From contig JBCBNX010000002.1 in NCBI GenBank assembly GCA_039821555.1, positions 95,444 to 159,443 of the forward strand: a stretch of DNA of 64,000 nt. Direction: 5' to 3'. Each line of letters starts with the position of its first letter. Positions within the stretch are counted from its first letter, which is position 1. Made by a program: the position numbers and the translations under genes. Below the pieces are notes generated by a model. The model did no database searches, had not been told where the DNA came from, and saw only the letters and a list, made by a program, of their open reading frames with translations. Positions 49,508 to 57,742 of the stretch are shown here, piece by piece. The DNA comes from Bacteroidota bacterium (lineage in GTDB: Bacteria; Bacteroidota; Rhodothermia; Rhodothermales; Rubricoccaceae).

Positions 49508-51373
49508 TCATCGCACCACCGAAAGCCGCTGCGTCGTGCGCTGGCCGTCCACCTCGGCGACGAGCACGTAGACGCCCGCGCTGGCGCGGTTCGGCGTCCA
49601 CGACAACGCATGCGTCCCCACAGCAAGCGAACCGTCGTGCAACGTCGCCACGCGACGGCCGAGCACGTCGTAGACGCTCACCCGTGTCTCCGCTACGGTA
49701 GGCACCGTGAGACGCACCGTGGCGACCTGGGCAACCGGATTCGGAAACACCTCGACGGCAAGGTTCGCCGTTTCCGGCGCGGCCTCGGTACTAACGGCGC
49801 GGCGGCGGTCGTCGAGTTGGGCGAGGTAGAGCGAGCGGGGCTCCAGCGTTCCGGCGCGGTTGGTGCCCTCCTCATAGCACGCGGCTCCGGCATAGGGCAC
49901 CGACGGGCCGTCGTGGATCACGAACGCGGCGCGCGTGCCGATGCTGTAGTTCTGCGCCGTCGGCGGCTGCTGGCAGAGCAGCCAGCCCGCGCCGAGGTCC
50001 ACGTTCCACGCGACCGAGTGCGCCGCCGACCAGCCATGCGCCTCGCCGAAATCGCCGCGGTTGCCGATCCAGAGGAGGCGGCTGTCGATGATCGGCGCGG
50101 AAAGCTCGCGGTGGTTGTCGTAGAGGATGCCCATGCTCCAGCGGCGGTGCGGCTCGCTGGCGAAGAGCGCGCCCTCGGAGCGGTTGTCGAGGAAGACGTT
50201 GCCGGAGGTGAGCGCGCCGCCGACGGTGGCGTAGTGGTGCCGCCCGTTGCTGGCGTAGTTGTCGCGCACGAGGACGTGCTGCGAGGCTACGTCGAGGTTG
50301 AAGCCATACATCCGCTCGCCCGCGATCTGCGCGAGCGGGTCGAGCGCCTGGCTGTCAGTGATCGTCGCGCGCGTGGTCGTCCGCGTCCGGATCGCTGAGC
50401 CGCCGTAGCCCTTCACCGCTACGTCGCGCACCCAGGCGTCCTCGACTGTCACGAGGTTGACCCCGATCCACGCGTGGTCCTCGATGGCGTCGCCCGGCTG
50501 GATGTCGATGCGGAGGTGCTCGACGCCGACCTGCGTCACGAGGTTGTTGCGGTTGTGCACGTAGACGTACGACTCGCTGCGGCGGCGGTCGAGCGTGTAG
50601 AACACCGGCACGTCCACCGTCACGCGGTTGCCGTCGAGGGCCGTGACGACGCGGTTGAAGACGATGTCGTCGTCGCCGGGCGTCCAGGCTGGATCGAGGT
50701 CCACCCCGCCGCCGTCGATGGCGTCGAGCCAGGTCTGCGTGCTCGGGTGGACGAGGATCAGGTTATCGCCCACCGAGAGCGCCGAGGCGTCGGCGACGGT
50801 GAAGCTGCGCGCCCCGGCGGGGATGCGCTCGGACGTGACGGCCGTGCGGGAGCCGCTTACCTCGCCGCCCCAGAGCGTGTTGCGCCGCGCGCCCACACGG
50901 AGGAAGATGCGCTGCGCGGGCTCGTTGCCGGTGACGCGCAGGATGGAGGCCGCCGCGGGGTCGTCGCCGCTGCCTGCGCCGCGAAGCACCACACCGCTAT
51001 GCTGGAGCCAGAGCTGCCCGGCGATGTCGTAGGTGCCGGCCGCCAGTTCCACCGCGCCCCGGAAGCCCTCTCCATTCAGAGGCCGCGCCCCGGCCTCGTC
51101 CATCGCTGCCTGGATGCGCGCGGTGTCGTCGCCCGGCCCTGGTGCTACGGTCACGACGGTCGGCACGTCGGGCAGCGGGACGAGGCCGCCGCGGTAGCCT
51201 GCGTGGCTGAAGTCGGGCAGGAGGAAGCCGTCGGGGTCCGGCGCGTAGGTCAGACGCCCGTCGGCGTCGGGCGCGGCGAGTGGGGACGACCAGGGCTGCG
51301 CGAGCACGGGCGCCGCGACTAGCATGCAGAAGAGGAGCGGCACAGCACAGCAGAGCAGACGTCGGAAGAGCAT
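49508..51373 (-). CDS. Secreted parallel beta-helix protein with T9SS tail
   Basis: 621 residues from the ATG at 51373. Signal peptide (to VLAQP). N-terminal Gly/Asp-rich part with GDDTARIQAAMDEAGARPLN, as found at the first turn of pectate-lyase-like beta-helix enzymes, then many short beta-strand turns (VVLRGAGSGDDPAA, SAIRTRTTTRATITDSQAL, HVLVRDNYASNGRHHYATVG). C-terminal T9SS type A domain (VEVFPNPVAQVATVRL ... GVYVLVAEV). A polysaccharide or glycan is the likely ligand, but the catalytic residues of lyases or hydrolases could not be placed. Downstream of the divergent ABC permease gene by 197 bp. Confidence 0.78.
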   Translation of the reverse strand: MLFRRLLCCAVPLLFCMLVAAPVLAQPWSSPLAAPDADGRLTYAPDPDGFLLPDFSHAGYRGGLVPLPDVPTVVTVAPGPGDDTARIQAAMDEAGARPLNGEGFRGAVELAAGTYDIAGQLWLQHSGVVLRGAGSGDDPAAASILRVTGNEPAQRIFLRVGARRNTLWGGEVSGSRTAVTSERIPAGARSFTVADASALSVGDNLILVHPSTQTWLDAIDGGGVDLDPAWTPGDDDIVFNRVVTALDGNRVTVDVPVFYTLDRRRSESYVYVHNRNNLVTQVGVEHLRIDIQPGDAIEDHAWIGVNLVTVEDAWVRDVAVKGYGGSAIRTRTTTRATITDSQALDPLAQIAGERMYGFNLDVASQHVLVRDNYASNGRHHYATVGGALTSGNVFLDNRSEGALFASEPHRRWSMGILYDNHRELSAPIIDSRLLWIGNRGDFGEAHGWSAAHSVAWNVDLGAGWLLCQQPPTAQNYSIGTRAAFVIHDGPSVPYAGAACYEEGTNRAGTLEPRSLYLAQLDDRRRAVSTEAAPETANLAVEVFPNPVAQVATVRLTVPTVAETRVSVYDVLGRRVATLHDGSLAVGTHALSWTPNRASAGVYVLVAEVDGQRTTQRLSVVR

Positions 51374-51570
51374 CGGGAAACGCGGGTGAGGAACGCGAGA
51401 GGGCGCGACGTGTGCGGTGGGCAACATACACCCATGCTGTCGCCTAGCAGGGCGAAACGCACGTCGTCAAGGCCAAAACGTAGGGGCAACTTCCAGGCCA
51501 GGCGTCCCGTAGGGCGGTTCTCGTCCGTCGCTCGTCGTCCTGCTGTCGCTTCCCGTCGTCTCGCCGCGCT

Positions 51571-53973
51571 ATGCTCTCGCACTACCTCAAGACCAGCCTC
51601 CGCGCCTTCCGCCGCACCAAGACGCACACGCTGGTCAACCTGCTCGGCCTCACGCTCGGGCTGCTCTGCGCGACGCTCATCTTCCAGAAGCTTCGCTACG
51701 AGGCCAGCTTCGACCAGCACCACCCGAACGCCGAGCAGACCTTCCGCGTCGTCCACGAGAGCACCGAGTTCGGCAACACGAGTCATCAGCGCGGCATCGC
51801 CTATCCGTTCGCCGCGACGTTCCGCGAGGAGATGCCCGAGGCCGACCTCGTGGTCCTCATCGACCGCAACTTCGGGCGGCCCGTGATTGCCGTCGAGCAG
51901 GAGGACGGGGAGGTGGCCCGCTTTCGAGAGCGGGGGACCGTAGCCATCGTGGAGCCGGGCTTCTTCGAGCTCTTCGACTACGACTGGCTCGCGGGCGACC
52001 GGGCGACCGCCCTCGACGGGCCGTACACGATCGTGCTCTCGGAGACACTCACGGCGAAGTATTTCGGCGACGACGCCGTGCCGACCGATGTGATCGGGCG
52101 GGTCGTCACCTTCGACAACGACTTCGAACTGACGGTGACGGGTGTCGTGACCGACCCCATCGAGACGAACTCGCTGCCCATGCACGCGCTCGTCTCGGCC
52201 AACCTCGGCGAGGAGCACACGCGCATCAACGACAACTGGGGCAGCGTCTCGTCGGGCGTCCAGACGTACGTGCGGCTCCCTGAGGGCGTCGATCCCGAGA
52301 CCGTGAACGCCAAGCTCGTCGACTTCGTTGGGCGGCACTACGACGAGGACGACTCCGGTGAGTTGACCTACTTCCTGCAGCCGCTCACGGCGATGCACTT
52401 CGACGACCGCTTCGGCAGCGAGAATGGCGGCATCACCACGCCCGGGGAGATGTACACGCTCGGGCTGATCGGCCTCTTGCTGCTGCTCACGGCATGCATC
52501 AACTTCGTTAACCTCAACACGACACTCGTTTTCCGGCGGGCGAAGGAAGTGGGCGTCCGCAAGGCGCTCGGCGGCACGCCGCGCGAGATCCGGGGCTACT
52601 TCATGACCGAGACCGCGCTCTTGACGGCCATCGCGCTGGTCGTGGCGCTGCTGCTCGCCAACCCCGTCCGCCTCCTCATCAGCGACTTTTTCGGCGAGAG
52701 CTTCGCCGTCAACCCGTTCACCGACCCGCTCCTCTTGGCGTTCGTGCTGGGTGCCGGGCTACTCCTCACGCTCGCCTCGGGCCTGTATCCGGCGTGGCTG
52801 ATGAGCCGCCTGCGCGCGAGCGAGGTGGTCAAGGGGCAGGTCAGCGCGCCGGGGGGCTTCCTCTCGGTGCGGCGCGGCCTCGTGGTGGTGCAGTTCGCCA
52901 TCTCGCAGGTGCTCATCATCGGCACGCTCGCGGCGGTCTACCAGACGCAGTACCTCCGCTCCGCCCCGCTGGGCTACGACACGAGCGCGGTCGTCGAGTT
53001 CGAGATCCCTGACAACACAGTCGACCTCGCCACGCTGGCTACGCGCCTCGAAGCGCACAGCGCCATCGACGAGGTCACGTTCTCGAACTCCGGCGCGACC
53101 TCCGGCAGCACCTGGGCGGGCAACTTCCACTACGAGAAGGACACCACGCGCATCGAGAACAACGCGCAGATCAAGCTTGTCGAGGAGGACTACCTCCGGA
53201 CCTACCGTATGCCCCTCGTGGCGGGCCGCGACTTCGTCCGGGGCGACAGCAGCAGCTTCATCATCAACGAGGCGCTGGCCGAGCTGATGGGCTACGAGAA
53301 CCCCGCCGACGCGCTCGACACGCCGATCGACATGTGGAACTGGGAGGGCGTGGTGACGGGCGTCGTCCGTGACTTCAACACCAACTCGCTCCACCAGGAG
53401 ATCGACCCGACGGTCCTCGTGGTGGCTCCGGACTACGCCTACGTGGGCGCGGCGCGCATCCAGATGAACCAACGCACCGAGGCCCTGGACGTGCTCGAAG
53501 CCGCCTGGACTGACACGTTCCCGGCGTTCGTCTACGACTACGGGTTCCTCGACGACAACATCGCCAACTTCTACCAGGGCGAGGAGTCCTTCCAGCGCAT
53601 CATCAACGCGTTCGCGCTCGTCGCCATCCTGATTGGCTGCATCGGGCTCTTCGGGCTCGTGAGCTACACGACGGCGCGGCGCGCCAAGGAGGTCGGCGTG
53701 CGCAAGGTGCTCGGCGCGAGCACGGGGCACATCGTGGCCCGGTTCGCCCGCGAGTTCGTGGTGCTGGTGCTCCTCGGCTTCGCGGTGGCGTCGCCCCTCG
53801 CGTTCGTCATGCTGCGCGCCTGGCTCGAAGACTTTGCCTACCGCATCGACCTCGGCCCTGGGCTGTTCGCGCTCGGGCTGGCCGCCTCGCTGACGCTGGC
53901 GCTGGTGACGGTGGGCGTGCGCACCTACCGCGCCGCCTCCGCTGACCCGGCGCGCGTGCTCCGCGCCCAGTAG
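51571..53973 (+). CDS. ABC transporter permease of the MacB/FtsX type
   Basis: 800 residues. Seen: an N-terminal membrane helix within LVNLLGLTLGLLCATLIFQK (about 22-41), a large periplasmic domain (MacB_PCD-like) with EQTFRVVHESTEFG, then three helices around residues 290-420, including an FtsX motif RRAKEVGVRKALGGTPREI, a second periplasmic domain, and a second FtsX set with RRAKEVGVRKVLGASTGHIV and three helices to the end. This 800-residue double-FtsX form is common in Bacteroidota. No ATP-binding subunit or membrane-fusion partner is adjacent, so its cargo is unknown. Confidence 0.88.
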   Translation: MLSHYLKTSLRAFRRTKTHTLVNLLGLTLGLLCATLIFQKLRYEASFDQHHPNAEQTFRVVHESTEFGNTSHQRGIAYPFAATFREEMPEADLVVLIDRNFGRPVIAVEQEDGEVARFRERGTVAIVEPGFFELFDYDWLAGDRATALDGPYTIVLSETLTAKYFGDDAVPTDVIGRVVTFDNDFELTVTGVVTDPIETNSLPMHALVSANLGEEHTRINDNWGSVSSGVQTYVRLPEGVDPETVNAKLVDFVGRHYDEDDSGELTYFLQPLTAMHFDDRFGSENGGITTPGEMYTLGLIGLLLLLTACINFVNLNTTLVFRRAKEVGVRKALGGTPREIRGYFMTETALLTAIALVVALLLANPVRLLISDFFGESFAVNPFTDPLLLAFVLGAGLLLTLASGLYPAWLMSRLRASEVVKGQVSAPGGFLSVRRGLVVVQFAISQVLIIGTLAAVYQTQYLRSAPLGYDTSAVVEFEIPDNTVDLATLATRLEAHSAIDEVTFSNSGATSGSTWAGNFHYEKDTTRIENNAQIKLVEEDYLRTYRMPLVAGRDFVRGDSSSFIINEALAELMGYENPADALDTPIDMWNWEGVVTGVVRDFNTNSLHQEIDPTVLVVAPDYAYVGAARIQMNQRTEALDVLEAAWTDTFPAFVYDYGFLDDNIANFYQGEESFQRIINAFALVAILIGCIGLFGLVSYTTARRAKEVGVRKVLGASTGHIVARFAREFVVLVLLGFAVASPLAFVMLRAWLEDFAYRIDLGPGLFALGLAASLTLALVTVGVRTYRAASADPARVLRAQ

Positions 53974-53974
53974 A

Positions 53975-54015
53975 CGTGTGAACGTGTGTAGGTATGAACG
54001 TGTGGACGTGCATGC
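53975..54015. repeat. Dispersed TACGTYCACA repeat, copy d (convergent)
   Basis: GTGTGAACGTGTG and TATGAACGTGTGGACGTGC lie directly after the permease stop. The reverse complement gives CCTGCATGCACGTCCACA, the family core with two inserted bases. The gap to the convergent gene is 97 bp. Confidence 0.6.
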
Positions 54016-54070
54016 AGGCCGGTACCGCGAGGCAAGGCTAGCAGCCTTGCGTTGCGCACCCGACTGCTGC

Positions 54071-54763
54071 TCAGTCTCGCACTTCGCGCCGCCAGCCTTC
54101 GGCGAGGTCGAACAGCGTACGGCCCTCCGCGACGCGCGTGCCGACGTGGTCCTGGCGTACGGCCTGGATGAGCGCGGCGGCCACCGTCGCGGCGTGGACG
54201 GGCTTGACGCGTGCGGGCAACAGCGGACGCACGAGCGCGCCGAGGCCCTGCCCGATGCGCTCGCCCAGCCGAAACTCGCCGCGGCCGCCGAGCAGCAGCG
54301 ACGGGCGCAGCAGCGTCACGCTCTCGAAGCCGACGTTGCGCAGCAGCGCCTCCGTCTCGCCCTTGGACCGGAGGTAGAACGTGCGCGCGTCCTCGTCGGC
54401 CCCGAGCGAACTCACGTAGGCGAAGCGCGTTGCGCCCGCGACTTTCGTCACCCGCGCGAGCGAAACGGGCATATCGCGGTCGATTTCTAGGAAGCGCGCC
54501 TGTGAACCGGCCTGCTTGATTGTCGTGCCGAGCGCGCAGAGCACATGGTCCGCGCGGAGGTCGACGGCACGGTCCTCCAGCTTTGCAAAATCGACGAGCA
54601 CCTGCCGTACGTTCGGGTGCTGGACGAGGAGGCCGAGCCGGTCCGAGCCCGCCAGGTCGCGGCGCGTCGGGACGAGAATGCGGGTGTACTCGGGCGTGCC
54701 GAGGAGCATGTCGAGCGCATGCCGACCGACGAGGCCGGACGCACCGGCGAGGAGAATGGTCAT
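54071..54763 (-). CDS. NAD(P)-binding Rossmann protein of the SDR a5-like/HTATIP2 type
   Basis: 230 residues from the ATG at 54763. Seen: ILLAGASGLVGRHALDMLL (GxSGxxG cofactor loop), ADHVLCALGTTIKQAGS, RFAYVSSLGADEDARTFYLR, YxxxK-like FYLRSKGETEALL and LRPSLLLGGR. This resembles the atypical short-chain dehydrogenase group with HTATIP2-like members (oxidoreductases acting on unknown small substrates). The start overlaps the upstream gene by 4 bp (ATGA), so it is coupled to it and is the third gene of the operon with the recombinase. Confidence 0.82.
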   Translation of the reverse strand: MTILLAGASGLVGRHALDMLLGTPEYTRILVPTRRDLAGSDRLGLLVQHPNVRQVLVDFAKLEDRAVDLRADHVLCALGTTIKQAGSQARFLEIDRDMPVSLARVTKVAGATRFAYVSSLGADEDARTFYLRSKGETEALLRNVGFESVTLLRPSLLLGGRGEFRLGERIGQGLGALVRPLLPARVKPVHAATVAAALIQAVRQDHVGTRVAEGRTLFDLAEGWRREVRD

Positions 54764-55425
54764 AGCGTCACATCGGCTGGTGCTAGCGAGTGCGGTACGT
54801 CGGGCATGGTCAGCCCGCCTGTGGACGCGAGCCAATCAGCGACGGCATCGGCGGCACGGGGCACGTCACCGTCGGAGACATCGACCTCAAACACGGGGAG
54901 CGAGGAGGCGGCCGCGAGTCTCCGCAGCACCTCTTGGTCGCGGATGAACGGCGCGAGGTCGTCGTACTGCGACGGGTTGCCAGACACCTTCAGCCGCTCC
55001 GCCCGGGCCGCCTCGAACGAGTCGGGGTACCGCGTGCAGAGGATGATGCGGAAGTTGAGCGGACGCAGCCGGTCTTCCAGCCAGCCGAAGCCGTAGTGCG
55101 CGCCGTGGAGTTGGCGTTGGACGAGTTGCGTCGAGAGATGAAAGCGGTCGATGATCCACGAGTAGAACCGCTGGAGTTCGAAGAGGTGGACCCACGTGCG
55201 GTAGGTCTCCATCGCCAAGGCCTCCTCCTCGGGTGCGAAGTTGACGAGCCCGCGCCCCCACGGGTCGTTGGTGAACGCGCACCATTCGCCCGAGACGAGC
55301 GGCGAGTGGTATTCGTACTTGCGCGGCCCGACCACGCGCGGGTGCCGGTTGAGTGCGAAGGCGAGGTCCGTCTTGTGCGTCAGCCGTGTGCCTTCGAGGA
55401 TGAGGTGCGGGCAGAGCTTGGGCAT
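54760..55425 (-). CDS. P-loop kinase-like protein with altered Walker A
   Basis: 221 residues. N-terminus HLILEGTRLTHKTDLAFAL has the position and spacing of a Walker A loop (GxxxxGKT) but with His in place of the second Gly (GTRLTHKT). Further pointers to a nucleoside or nucleotide kinase fold: FYSWIIDRFHLSTQLVQRQ (DRxHxS element), RIILCTRYPDSFEAARAER (an R-rich lid) and a late VFEVDVSDGD strand. No sulfotransferase or kinase assignment is firm. It starts 4 bp after the recombinase stop and overlaps the next gene by 4 bp, so the three genes form one operon. Confidence 0.6.
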   Translation of the reverse strand: MPKLCPHLILEGTRLTHKTDLAFALNRHPRVVGPRKYEYHSPLVSGEWCAFTNDPWGRGLVNFAPEEEALAMETYRTWVHLFELQRFYSWIIDRFHLSTQLVQRQLHGAHYGFGWLEDRLRPLNFRIILCTRYPDSFEAARAERLKVSGNPSQYDDLAPFIRDQEVLRRLAAASSLPVFEVDVSDGDVPRAADAVADWLASTGGLTMPDVPHSLAPADVTL

Positions 55426-55428
55426 CGG

Positions 55429-56415
55429 CTAGACGTCGTCCTGCTCCCGCGTGAGGAGCCCCTGCTTCTTGAAGTAGATCATCGTCGTGTCCAGCGTACC
55501 GTGGCGCATGCGCTGCTTGACCTCGTGGACGCTCATGCCGTCGTTGAGCCAGATGAGCGCGGCGGTGTGCGTGAGCGAGTGCGGCGTGATGCCGGGCTTC
55601 TTGAGGTCGGCGGCCTTGAGGTGCTGATTGATGCGGCTACGGATCGAGCGCGTGTTGAGGCGCTCGCCGTCGGAGCGGTGACCGTGGCTGACGAAGAGCG
55701 GGTCGGCAGGGCGGATACGCCCGCGCGCGTCTAGGTAGAGGCGGATCGCGTCCATCACGGGCGGGTCGATGGGGACTTCCTGGTCTTTCTCGGTGTGACC
55801 TTTGCCTTGCACGCGGAGGGTCCAGCCCATGAGCGTCTGCTCCAGGTCTTCGAGGTCGGCGCGCACGATCTCAATCTCGGCGAGGCCCGCGTAGAGCATC
55901 AGCATCATGATCGTGTGGTCGCGCTTGCCGATGGTGGTGTCCGTCTCGACGTGGTCGAGGAGGTGGCGCACCTGCTCGACGGTGAGCACCTTGCGCGAGT
56001 GGTCCGTGGGGCGGCGGTTGCCCTTGACCGCCTTCGCCGGGTTCTCGGCAAGTTCGCCGCGCTCGACGAGGTACTGGCAGAGCCGCCTCAGCGCCGTGAG
56101 GTAGGTGGAGACGCTAACCTGGCTCAGGCCGCGCTCTTTCATCAGGTAGGTCTTGTAGCCCTCCACGTCGGCCGTGCGGAAGCGGAAGCGCTCCATAACC
56201 GGGCGCTGCTGGAGGACCGCGAAATAGCGCTCGAATTCGTTGAGCGAGCGGCGGTACGTGCCGATGGTCTCCTTGCTCTTGCCCGCGAGGTATTCCGTTA
56301 CAAAGCCGTCGAGGCGCGCCTCGAGGTCGCCGAGGGAAAGCGCAAGGCCGGGGAGCCCCGTTGAGCCGCCGATGGGAGCGGCGCTACCGATGCGGGCGTC
56401 TGGGGAGTCGGGCAT
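55429..56415 (-). CDS. Tyrosine recombinase (XerC/D-like) lacking both catalytic arginines
   Basis: 328 residues. Core-binding domain (about 35-125, FVTEYLAGKSKETIGTYRR, LSQVSVSTYLTALRRLCQYL) and a catalytic domain that keeps Lys (QGKGHTEKDQEV), His279 (TPHSLTHT), His305 (RMRHGTLDTTMIY) and Tyr314. The first catalytic Arg, in family motif GLRxxEL, is Ala179 here (YAGLAEIEI), and the second, in HSLRHT, is Thr282. Both changes are clear in the DNA. Xer proteins resolve chromosome dimers and integrases move elements; without the arginines normal strand exchange is not expected. First gene of an operon with a kinase-like and a Rossmann protein; no att or integron sites are evident. Confidence 0.82.
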   Translation of the reverse strand: MPDSPDARIGSAAPIGGSTGLPGLALSLGDLEARLDGFVTEYLAGKSKETIGTYRRSLNEFERYFAVLQQRPVMERFRFRTADVEGYKTYLMKERGLSQVSVSTYLTALRRLCQYLVERGELAENPAKAVKGNRRPTDHSRKVLTVEQVRHLLDHVETDTTIGKRDHTIMMLMLYAGLAEIEIVRADLEDLEQTLMGWTLRVQGKGHTEKDQEVPIDPPVMDAIRLYLDARGRIRPADPLFVSHGHRSDGERLNTRSIRSRINQHLKAADLKKPGITPHSLTHTAALIWLNDGMSVHEVKQRMRHGTLDTTMIYFKKQGLLTREQDDV

Positions 56416-56466
56416 GGGAGCAGAGCGAAGTGAGCAACATCAAATCAGGCTACACACGTACCGTCT

Positions 56467-56551
56467 TGTCATGCTGAACTTGGTTCAGCATCTCCGCGAA
56501 GCAACGAAACCCCGCAGTCGTTAGAGATCCTGAATCGAGTTCAGGATGACA
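56467..56551. repeat. Dispersed inverted repeat with TGTCATSCTGA ends, copy 2
   Basis: Left arm 56467-56493 (TGTCATGCTGAACTTGGTTC...CATCT) and right arm 56525-56551 (AGATCCTGAATCG...GGATGACA), each itself an imperfect palindrome. It lies in the 278-bp gap between the tesB stop and the recombinase start. A longer relative is at 28835-28961. Confidence 0.7.
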
Positions 56552-56693
56552 ACAGATGCAACACGGTAGGCAGGGGGAACCAAGAGGAGCAAGTTCTCAA
56601 TGTCGGATAACGGTTATCGGACGCCGGTGCGGACGCACCGTTCCCTACGTGCAACGTCGATCGTGCCGGTGCCACTTGTGCTGTCACCCCCGA

Positions 56694-57596
56694 TCACTTC
56701 ACGCCGACGCGCACATTCTTGCCAGGACGCTGCCGCAGCAGCCCCTCCTGCGCCACCGACGCTACGAGTCGCCCGTCCTGCGTGTAGATCTGGCCGAGCG
56801 CGAGGCCCCGCGCGCCTGCCGCCGACGGACTTTCGACGTGGTACAAGAGCCACTCGTCGACACGGAATGGGCGGTGGAACCAGAGCGCGTGGTCGAGGCT
56901 GGCCGCCTGGAGGTTGGGGTCGAAGAACGTCAGCGCGTGCGGACGGATCGCCGACCCGAGCAGGTTGTGGTCGGAGACGTAGGCCAGGACAGCCTGCTGC
57001 GCGAGCAATGCCTCGGGACCCTCCGCGTCGGTGACCGTGCCCGTCGTGCGAAACCAGATGTCGTGGACCGGCGGGCTCGCCTCGGGCGCGAATGGCTCGT
57101 GGTAGTTGACCGGCCGGAACTCGAACGGGCGCGGCTGGAGGTAGACATCGCGCACCGACGCCGGAAGACGATCCGCCCGCCTAGTGAGCAGTTCGAGCTC
57201 CGTCGGGAGGCCGTCGGGGCCGGGCACGTCCGGCACCGTGTCCTGGTGCTCGATGCCGTCCTCGACGCGCTGGAACGACGCCGACATGTTGAAGATGGGC
57301 CGCCCGTGCTGGATGGCCACCACGCGCCGCGTCGTGAACGAGCCACCGTCGCGGATGCGGTCCACCTCATACACGATGGGCGCCTTCACGTCGCCGGCCA
57401 GGATGAAGTAGGCGTGCAGCGAGTGGCACGGCCGGTCCTCGGGCACGGTGCGGCTGGCGGCCACGAGCGCCTGCGCGAGCACCTGCCCGCCGAAGACACG
57501 GTTCCAGCCAAGGAAGCGGTTCTGCCCCCGGAAGATGTTCACCTCGATGGGTTCGAGGTCGAGGAGTTCGAGGAAGTCGGCGAGCGCAGCGGACAT
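56694..57596 (-). CDS. tesB: Acyl-CoA thioesterase II
   Basis: 300 residues from the ATG at 57596. Hydrolyses acyl-CoA to fatty acid and CoA. Seen: two hotdog domains, with RVFGGQVLAQALVAASRTV (family FGGQVxAQAL) and SLHAYFILAGD near residues 34-70, GGSFTTRRVVAIQHG, and in the second half MSASFQ, LLAQQAVLAYVSDHNLL with catalytic Asp, FRVDEWLLYHVESPSA and GLALGQIYTQDGRLVASVAQ (family ending ...VASVxQEGL). The start is preferred because the upstream in-frame extension is only the heptamer repeat. Eight copies of GTGCGAA begin 8 bp before it. Confidence 0.92.
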   Translation of the reverse strand: MSAALADFLELLDLEPIEVNIFRGQNRFLGWNRVFGGQVLAQALVAASRTVPEDRPCHSLHAYFILAGDVKAPIVYEVDRIRDGGSFTTRRVVAIQHGRPIFNMSASFQRVEDGIEHQDTVPDVPGPDGLPTELELLTRRADRLPASVRDVYLQPRPFEFRPVNYHEPFAPEASPPVHDIWFRTTGTVTDAEGPEALLAQQAVLAYVSDHNLLGSAIRPHALTFFDPNLQAASLDHALWFHRPFRVDEWLLYHVESPSAAGARGLALGQIYTQDGRLVASVAQEGLLRQRPGKNVRVGVK

Positions 57597-57604
57597 GGCG
57601 GGAC

Positions 57605-57660
57605 GTGCGAAGTGCGAAGTGCGAAGTGCGAAGTGCGAAGTGCGAAGTGCGAAGTGCGAA
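57605..57660. repeat. Eight-copy heptamer tandem repeat upstream of tesB
   Basis: GTGCGAA repeated eight times perfectly (TTCGCAC on the tesB strand), ending 8 bp before the tesB ATG. The unit holds no stop in any frame on either strand. Such arrays change length by slippage and could vary the distance between promoter and start codon. Confidence 0.9.
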
Positions 57661-57742
57661 AAGGTGCGGGCCACGTAGCGACGCGTCAACCCCGCAGGTT
57701 GGATCTACCCGGCTCTTCGTCTCCCCGGATCACCGATTCGCC

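Noticed and set aside
55429-56415. Integrase of a mobile element or integron
   Set aside because: No attC-like sites, gene cassettes, excisionase, phage genes or tRNA-end duplication are near it, and both catalytic arginines are missing.
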